Positions 57,101-64,000 of a stretch of 64,000 nt of DNA are shown one piece after another. Numbering within the stretch: position 1 is the stretch's first letter; every line of letters begins with the position of its first letter. The notes under the pieces were generated by a model. It saw only the letters and a list, made by a program, of their open reading frames with translations, did no database searches and was not told the origin of the DNA. This DNA is from Silurus meridionalis (taxonomy: Eukaryota > Chordata > Actinopteri > Siluriformes > Siluridae), in assembly GCF_014805685.1 (NCBI RefSeq), contig NC_060906.1, forward strand, positions 10,467,846 to 10,531,845, read 5' to 3'. Made by a program: the position numbers and the translations under genes.

Positions 57101-58279
57101 CTGCTTGCTTTGTTGAACTGTATGTTGGTGATAAGTAGAAACCACCAAGTGGCAATTAAAACAAGTTTAAAACCGAGCATGTGCTCGACCCTGATTGGTG
57201 ACCAGCTACGTTCTTTATCCGCTCATAAATAAAAAGAATTGATTTCCCTAAATGTAATTGAGTAAAAAGTTTGACCAAATAGAAATACTTCAGTAAAGTA
57301 CAAATACATAGAGAGAAAAAAAAACTACTGTAGTACATAAATGAATTACATTTACTTTGTTACTGTCCACCACTGGTGGAAACACTGTCATGTTTGCACT
57401 TAGTCAACAAGCCATGGCAACATTTTTGGAACAAGATGAGATTATATACAAAGAATAGTCTGTTCTAATACTTTTATATAAGTACTTTACACTGACTATC
57501 TCCTCATCATGGCACCTGTTATTGTGAGGGATTTATTTGCCAACAAGTGAACATTTTATCTTCAAAGTTGACGTGTCAGAAGCAGGAAAAATGGGCGAGC
57601 GTAAGGATTTGAGTTTGAGTTTGACGAGGGCCAAATTGTGACATCTAGACGACTGGGTCAGAGCCTCTCCATACTGCAGCTCTTGTGAGATGTTCCTGGT
57701 CTGCATGTTAATTACAATCATTACAATGTGATTTAAAATAAATAAATATAAAAAATCACATTGTGTTGCAAATCTAATACAATTACATACAAGTATGTAT
57801 AAGGAAGATCTTACAATATATGAAAGGGGTTTTGTTTAAATGGCTAGTTTCAAGCTTATTTCTCCTCAGATCTGGGTGTTCCTTTAAAGCAGGAAAGGAG
57901 GTTTACATTAATTCCTCGCACTATAAATTCCACATCGAGGAGATGCATACGGCTTTAGACTTTGTTGTTTTCAATCTTGTGCGGCTCAACACAGTTCAAG
58001 CTCTGCCTGAAATCGTCAGCAACACCTTCCTTTTTGTTGTCGATGAATCAATATGTAAGTGTGTTTGTGTGTGTAGATGAAGAGCTCAGTATGATGCAGA
58101 GAATAAGAGAAAGCACCTGAATGAGTAAGTGTGTGTGTGAGTGAGTTGAATGTGGAGGACACTCATTTACAAGAACATGCACCACTATCTCTCCCGTCAC
58201 AAGCCACCGGCTCCACGAAATGGCTCTTTAATATATGATGCAAAGTGTTAGAGGTGGCTGGGAAATGTGCTGCATGGGC

Positions 58280-58337
<58 letters not shown>

Positions 58338-58862
58338 TAGTCACACGCAGAGGCTTACTTAACCTTCAGTGTGAACCCGAAGCAGTGAGTGAGAGGATTC
58401 TGCATGTATACTGGCACTGAGGTGTCTTAAACACTAGGGGAACAGATGGTAAAGATGTTAATTGTCTATCAAGCTTGTGTGTGTTTATACCCTTTCACAA
58501 TCTTAGTGCACCTGCACCACTCCAGAGTCAAGTGTGTCCTGTCAAAAGACCCCACTTCATTCTCTTCATTCATTTTTTTTTCTTCTTCAATAAAAGAGAT
58601 GCATCTGTCATGCGCTACTTAATTATGAGTACCACAGTAATCGGTCAGCTTCATTGTTGCTCGTTACAGTAATTCTTTTGGTTAAAACAAAAAAAAGAAT
58701 AAAAAGTCTCTTCACCCTGTGGAAACTGGAGTGTGTGTAGTGTTTAGAGGTGGTGAGTGGTCTTGGTAAAAATTTTTAGGGGTGTCCTTGACTACGGATT
58801 TACATATTCAAATCAGAATGGACAAGTCTTGAATTCAGTCGACTGATAGTCAAATCGTGTGT

Positions 58863-58894
<32 letters not shown>

Positions 58895-60922
58895 CAGAGA
58901 GTTGAGCATGAGTACAGCAAACATTGATGCACCGAAAAAACAATCAAAGATTATGGTACAGAATTAGATAAGAACAGAATATACTTTTACAGAATCTCCC
59001 AGACATTGTTAAAATTTTAAATCCCTGCTGCCAAGATGCTCCTCTGTCAGTCATGGATCATGGAAAGTAAAACTTAAATCTGTCACTATCTTTCTCTCTC
59101 TCGTAGTAAATACTAGTGATGGGGAAGAAATTTATAGTCAAATACATTAACATTTATTCATTTGCTAAATTTTATTTTGGCATATTGTAACATTTGCTTG
59201 AACTGATCTGTATATGTCTGATGCAGAGATGCAAAATTACACACATCCTTCACTCAAGCAGAAGTACAGATACTCATGTTTTAAAAGATTCTGGTAAAAG
59301 TTATAATATAAAAGACTACACTTTTTCACTCAAGTAAAGTAAAGAAGTTTGGGCTCTGACATGTACTTAAGTAAAAAGTAGGCATTACTACTACCTGTTT
59401 TAGTGTCACACTGGTAACTGGATATATTAATACAAAATAATTTAAAATTGTGTTATCTAATGAATGTATCCAGGCTGAACATCCACTGTATAGAACACAA
59501 GCAGAGAAAAGATAATGATGATCAGGAGATCAGGAATGTCTCAGTTCTTAGTCATGTTTACATCACTGACACCCTCTGTTTCATCCATGTTAACCCCATA
59601 CTTCTTGTTGCCGTCTGTCGCGCTCATTGTTTGCTTCGTAATCTAGCCTACGTCTGTGGTGTGTGAGAGCCAGGAAATGATACACCAGTGGTAGATTGGA
59701 AAAGCCGCGCGATGACAAGAAATAGGTTGATGGGCTCTAAAATGGTGCAATGAGAAGAAAAAATATTGATCATGTCACCAAACAGATTAAAATGAAAGTA
59801 ATGAGTCTGGTGTGAAAATGTAAGAAGTAAAAAGTAGAGATATTTGTGCAGAAAAAATGTAATGAATGAAAGTTAAAAAAGTTGTCCAAAAAATAGTGAA
59901 GTACTGATACCAGAAAAATCTACTTAAAGCCATCACATGTGAATTTCACTTTCTCATGCTTAATGCTCAATTGGAGTCATTGTTAAGATTTTATTCTCAT
60001 TGAAACCCAACCACAATGTTGTTCTTATGTAAAAGCCAGGAATGTTACTTTTCCATGAAAGAACCTTTTTGTTCTTTTTGTAGCAGATCTCTGCATTGCT
60101 GCCTTTGCATCTGATTTTCTAAAACAGATATCGGTTCTTCAACCTGACTAGAGGAAACTGAGGGATGTGCTGCTTTAGTGCCATCCTTTGGGTAAATGTT
60201 ACCCAATAAGCTTTGGATAAGCACTCTTTCATCAAGTGCCTTGAATTCCTTTTAATGGCCTGATCTGCGAGCTCCTTAAATCCGACTCTCTGCCAGGCTA
60301 ATGAAAAGACTTTGCTGGAGAGCTGCTTTTAAATTTTCTCCCACAGTGCTGCTTTGGAATAAAAATTTGACCTGCTAAAGCATTTCGCTACGTGACCTTA
60401 TCAAGCACTTCTTTAGCTGTGTTTCAGAACTGGTGCAGTCTAACAGCCTTGCTTACATACCATTCTTTTATTATATAGCTAACTTGTATTCTGGCTCTTG
60501 TCCTTTGACCCAGATCGAGGTCAAGGATCAGTCCCATGTACAAATGTTTCCATGAGTCGGACCTTTAGCCTAAGTAGGTTTTGTCAGATTTATATTTTTA
60601 CGTCTGACACCTTGGTTTTGGTATTAAACTTCCATAAGGTGTGTAATCTACACCGGATTTAGTCGAATGTGAGATCAAAAGTCATGTGTGTCTTGTGTAT
60701 CCGCTTGTTTTGTTACTCCAGGCTATAGAGCTCCGTGCGAGATGCGGCTGCCCTGCTTTTACTGAACCCGATCCCCGGGTTGTGTTTGCCAAGGTTGCGC
60801 AACTGCTCCTGGAGGACAACGAGAACCAAAAAAACAAAGCGAAAGAGTCAAAGGAGAGAGAACGAGCAGAAGGAACCCAGCACACTCTGCTCAGTAAAAA
60901 AGACATGGAACCTGCTGCATAA
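41909..60922 (+). CDS. oma1: OMA1, mitochondrial inner-membrane zinc metalloprotease, 8 coding exons
   Basis: OMA1 is the stress-activated M48-family protease that cleaves OPA1 and DELE1 in mitochondria. Exons: 41909-42237, 47437-47665, 49278-49451, 49863-49970, 51147-51275, 52230-52304, 54066-54215, 60722-60922; 464 aa (human 524). The N-terminus [12 protein letters not shown]...LSRLLYQRS is basic and fits a presequence. A transmembrane segment is in exon 2 ([18 protein letters not shown]). The zinc motif is HEMAH (His270, Glu271, His274), and the third ligand motif is EAEAD (Glu335...Asp339). A second hydrophobic stretch is in exon 5 ([15 protein letters not shown]). An in-frame TAG at 41870 supports the start codon. 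Introns 1 and 7 are large (5.2 and 6.5 kb). Confidence 0.95.
43288..44242 (-). mobile_element. hAT transposon remnant with perfect 8-bp target duplication
   Basis: Left end cagtgtttttcaacttttt and right end ctagttaaaaaacactg are inverted repeats; next come the complementary pair agccacggtacac / gtacac..acggcacac. The flanking 8 bases are ctatacat on both sides (43280-43287 and 44243-44250), the hallmark of hAT integration. The minus strand at 43775-43569 keeps a hAT C-terminal dimerization region ([17 protein letters not shown]...NLCEVNFF). It is in OMA1 intron 1. Confidence 0.88.
44251..46680. other. OMA1 intron 1, mostly unrecognised
   Basis: AT-rich intronic DNA. A plus-strand open stretch at 45235-45480 (81 codons) has no splice context or family resemblance. 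A (caaa)n-like tract lies near 46403-46427. Confidence 0.5.
46690..46914. repeat. Large (AT)n palindrome with 17-bp unique arms
   Basis: Two runs of AT flank a perfect inverted pair: attgttctttaaatttt at 46767-46783 and its reverse complement at 46834-46850, separated by 50 bases of AT. A diverged third copy (attgttcttaaaaaatt) precedes the array at about 46673. It could fold into a long hairpin or cruciform. Confidence 0.9.
47695..48640. repeat. Degenerate (CTA/CTG)n tract split by a foreign segment
   Basis: Imperfect triplet-rich sequence (tactactac, ctgctgctg, cttctactac) runs at 47700-47795 and resumes at about 48265-48640. Between them is a non-triplet insert that begins caggggtctttaaagttttt, a hAT-like end. 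In OMA1 intron 2. Confidence 0.6.
48642..49197 (+). mobile_element. Decayed Tc1-like transposon, family C
   Basis: Starts tacagtgcctgtgagaaata and encodes a broken C-terminal transposase on the plus strand: [25 protein letters not shown] (second catalytic Asp kept), then a frame change into [17 protein letters not shown], which carries the Glu of the DDE triad. The N-terminal half is missing. Confidence 0.75.
49592..49655. repeat. (GT)n microsatellite
   Basis: About 32 GT units in OMA1 intron 3. Confidence 0.95.
51113..51139. repeat. (GT)n run beside OMA1 exon 5
   Basis: GT repeat ending seven bases before the acceptor AG at 51145-51146. Confidence 0.9.
51636..52058 (-). mobile_element. Deleted Tc1-like element, family A copy 8
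   Basis: Ends tacatattgccaaaaggttt and acttttgtaatagtgta are inverted; minus strand keeps QHDNVH near 51915 and a WLNEHK-like fragment. A small deletion removes part of the catalytic loop. In OMA1 intron 5. Confidence 0.65.
52325..52807 (-). mobile_element. Deleted Tc1-like element, family A copy 9
   Basis: Left side gtttgtggacacctgagcat and right side acttttgtctatatagtgta. The minus strand reads [11 protein letters not shown] and QSDNAAVHK, so the catalytic Asp is kept. It begins 20 bases after the OMA1 exon 6 donor. Confidence 0.7.
53505..53695 (+). repeat. tRNA-derived SINE
   Basis: Has a box-B-like gagttcaaatccc, the middle block gacccttaagcaagtaccta...agctgctcag, and the characteristic tail ctggataagggcatctgcca followed by aatgccataaatgt. 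In OMA1 intron 6; the best forward copy of the family in this window. Confidence 0.65.
54943..55350 (-). mobile_element. Deleted Tc1-like element, family B
   Basis: Left end gaggcataacattatgacca and internal blocks gttggatcggaccacacgga, cgtgcatcaatgagcctcag and gcagttttggagatgctctg are the reverse of the family B transposase 5' region. The right terminus is lost. In OMA1 intron 7. Confidence 0.7.
55840..56750. other. OMA1 intron 7, nothing recognised
   Basis: No coding, RNA or clear transposon signal. The longest open stretch just upstream (55419-55838) has no family resemblance and no splice support. Confidence 0.5.
56753..57375. mobile_element. 'gtggtggac' TIR element, near full length
   Basis: Begins gtggtggacgaagtacgat and ends ttgttactgtccaccactg, so the ends are inverted. 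The repeated 'ttgagtaaaagta' text inside is shared with 18518-18840 and 22688-22942. No transposase remains. Confidence 0.55.
57488..57718 (+). mobile_element. Family B Tc1-like 5' fragment
   Basis: Reads tcatcatggcacctgttatt, aagttgacgtgtcagaagca and atgggcgagcgtaaggatt, i.e. the leader and the start of the transposase, then stops within the HTH region. Both termini are eroded. Confidence 0.65.
58283..58335. repeat. (GT)n microsatellite
   Basis: About 26 GT units in OMA1 intron 7; a second, shorter GT-rich run is at 58858-58894. Confidence 0.95.
58900..60700. other. End of OMA1 intron 7, little recognised
   Basis: The 59225-59380 segment (actcaagtaaagtaaag; gtacttaagtaaaaagtag) resembles the core of the 'gtggtggac' family but lacks its ends. 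The remainder shows no identifiable feature. Confidence 0.4.
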
Positions 60923-61535
60923 AGACCAAAAACGAATAGAAACCAGAAGGTACATTTGATTTGATTCCGCATACTATTTATCAGTACTATGTATAAGCAA
61001 ATTTCTCTGTTTGGTTGGTAGTATTAACCCTGTAGATCAGTGTTAGTGCACTGACAATCAGACAGAAATGTACTGTAATATTTATACTGACATATCATCA
61101 TGAAGTAAACATGAAGATGATGGGTCTGTTTTACCCAAGAAATGTGTGACTTTCTAGCTAATAATATCATATTAAGGTAGCGACTGTAAGCACGGGTTTG
61201 ATTAGCTTTAATCTTCGGATTAGCAGAATTGCCCCATGCAGATAAAGTTGTAGTTGCCTTAATTTATTTACAAATAAGCCGCTAGCACTGACCTCTCCAT
61301 GGTGGTTACTGAATTCTGAGGAAATCTAATGGTTTATTTATGCTTTATACATCACAGCAGTTTATCTCTATGCAAACTTATTGTAGTTATCAAATATATC
61401 TATGTAAATATATTATGCATAGGACATCTAGGTGCATGTGCTTCAGAGGTGGGAAGTAATGAACTTTCACTCATTACATATTTTTACACTAATATCTGTA
61501 CTTTTTACTTTATATAAATTCATGTTATGATATAT

Positions 61536-62397
61536 TAGGGGTGTAACCGTGTACGTATTCGTACAGAGATTTTTCAGTACAGGGCTTTTGGTTCAGCGCA
61601 CATGTTTATCGAATGTAATCCTTTTTACATGCAGAGTTCCCTCAGGAACGTATTAAGTGGCGGACAGCAAGTTTGTTTAGTTTGTCTCGGACTTTGAGCG
61701 AATTTTTTTTATTATTAATAAACTTGAAAACACACACAACAATATGCCGGGGTATAAAAAAGAAACTTGAGTTTCTAACGGAAATAAGATCTGTATTGCA
61801 CATACATGAAAATGCTAAGGAATCTATAGCGTTAGCCGTTAACCAGGAACCATGGATTCTTTAGCGTTTTATGTCCAGCTTTAAGAATTTCTCTTAAAAG
61901 GAGAAAATCCTGACAATTCCGCATATCCGAGTGAGTGTATAAATGACGGATAGAAGACAGAGATTTAAGTAGTAGAACTAGTAGATCATTTATTATCTAT
62001 TATTAAATATTAAACGCAAAACACACACACACACATCTGTTACCAAAATGAGGTCTAACAAATGTAAACTATCTAATAAAATTGTTCCTATTATTGAATT
62101 TGATTTAATCAATGTAAATGATTACTCAATTGAATCAATATCAAAATGTGTATTGCATTAATTTGATTGATTCTATTCTGTTTTTATAAAATAATATTTT
62201 ATATATTGTTTAACCATGTTCACAAATGTTAATAATAATAAACTGCGTTAATAATTAAAAAACAAAACGACAGGCAATTTTATGTTTTGCAAACGCCCCA
62301 CCCCCCACCCCCATGTGTACCAAAATTAAACTGAACCGTGACTTTAAAAACCGAGGTACATACCGTACTGTGAATTTTGTGTACCGTTACACCCCTA
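61536..62397. mobile_element. DNA transposon-like element with 'aggggtgtaac' inverted ends
   Basis: Left end taggggtgtaaccgtgtacg and right end gtgtaccgttacacccctaa are inverted, with further complementary text inward (gtacgtattcgtac / gaggtacataccgtac). The 860-bp interior holds a 63-codon open stretch without recognised domains. Flanks give no clear target duplication because the right side is a microsatellite. Confidence 0.6.

Positions 62398-62398
<1 letters not shown>

Positions 62399-62456
<58 letters not shown>
62399..62456. repeat. (GT)n microsatellite
   Basis: About 28 GT units directly abutting the right end of the preceding TIR element. Confidence 0.95.
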
Positions 62457-62458
<2 letters not shown>

Positions 62459-62459
62459 A

Positions 62460-63230
62460 AAAAAAAATTATTAGTGTGATGCATAGAATTTCTCTTTGAT
62501 AACTTTGTTTAAAGTAAAAAAAAAAGAACAGGCAATAAATGTACATTTTTGTATCAAATTATTTACATGGAAAGAAAAACTTCTGTCTATTTTCTTTCTT
62601 TTAAAGCTGTGAAATATACCTAATGTGCAGGTTGTAGCTCTGGTGAAAGGAAAAGGAATTAAAAAACAATAAACATTTCTATTCTTGCCATTTTCGGCTG
62701 AGTGTGGTTATTAAAGTTGACGTGTCTCTTCCTGGGCATTGTGGTAGAGAGGCACCTGTCACAGGAGACTCCCGGGAAGCCCTGCAGTGGCTGCTAATAC
62801 AGTGCAGGTATCTTGCCAGTGTTTTTTGGTGAAAATTGGTAGCGTGTTCTAAGTGCTTCCTGTACTTTTCAAGCACGGCTATGCTCCCTTGGCCGGCTTT
62901 GTTCCCACGGGAGAGCTGAAGCAGAAACTCATTACCAGCTGTAAAATTGTGTAAAGAACATCAAGATGCTTGCTGTCACCCACAAAGTCAATTAGAACGA
63001 GGAGAGGAGAATAGAGGCCTGGAGGGAGATTATAAGGAGATGCGAGAAAGCTGGAAAAAGAGGTGTGGATTTTTAGGTGGAGATTTGAATGTTCATCATA
63101 CAGACCTTGCAGAAGAGCTTATGGCATGTATTGGCTTCATACTTTTGATTGAACGTTCCTCAAAGAACTATCTTTGGACTGATTGATCCCAAGTATTGAA
63201 ATGAATTGTGTGTGCCAAAGGAAGGAAGTT
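62460..63230. other. Intergenic downstream of OMA1
   Basis: AATAAA hexamers occur at about 62534 and 62668, but they lie 1.6 kb beyond the OMA1 stop and past a transposon, so their use is uncertain. No gene seen. Confidence 0.4.
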
Positions 63231-63232
63231 CA

Positions 63233-64000
<768 letters not shown>

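Noticed and set aside
62947..63186. Open frame with GGDLNVHH, faintly like a LINE endonuclease motif
   Set aside because: Only a few residues resemble the motif and nothing around supports a LINE insertion.

Overview
This window looks like nuclear genomic DNA from a teleost fish. Genes are split into many short exons with GT-AG introns, intergenic DNA and introns are dense in Tc1-like and hAT-like DNA transposon remnants and long (GT)n/(AT)n microsatellites, and there are no bacterial-style operons. The mix of Tc1-like repeats and tRNA-derived SINE tails resembles catfish-like (otophysan) genomes; that placement is inference from memory. Four conserved protein-coding genes lie head to tail, all on the + strand. 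|| Layout: 592-12572 holds the last 14 coding exons of SUCO (the 5' part lies upstream of the window), with a long 3' UTR probably ending near the AATAAA at 15372. 15400-21060 is intergenic and filled with decayed transposons. 21068-26379 is a complete secernin gene, best matching SCRN2 (7 coding exons, 416 aa), with an apparent extra intron in its 3' UTR. 26580-30100 is repeat-rich. 30104-39780 is a complete MYSM1 (20 coding exons, 816 aa: SANT, SWIRM and MPN/JAMM domains) that contains an apparent AT-AC, U12-type intron. 41909-60922 is a complete OMA1 (8 coding exons, 464 aa, HExxH metalloprotease). 60923-64000 is non-genic and ends inside a Tc1-like transposon. || The four genes act in unrelated processes: ER/nuclear-envelope SUN-like protein, secernin (peptidase family C69), histone H2A deubiquitinase, and mitochondrial stress protease. 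Their adjacency is a matter of chromosome history, not a pathway. I reconstructed all exon boundaries by hand from splice signals, reading-frame continuity and recalled human homologues; phases close in every gene without a frameshift. || I found no sign of a novel multi-gene system. The most interesting signals are the U12-type intron in MYSM1, a (nearly) intact 955-bp hAT-derived element with a perfect 8-bp target duplication, a large AT-rich palindrome in OMA1 intron 1, nine related internally deleted Tc1-like copies with different states of a catalytic residue, and several 3' splice sites whose pyrimidine tract is replaced by a (TG)n run.
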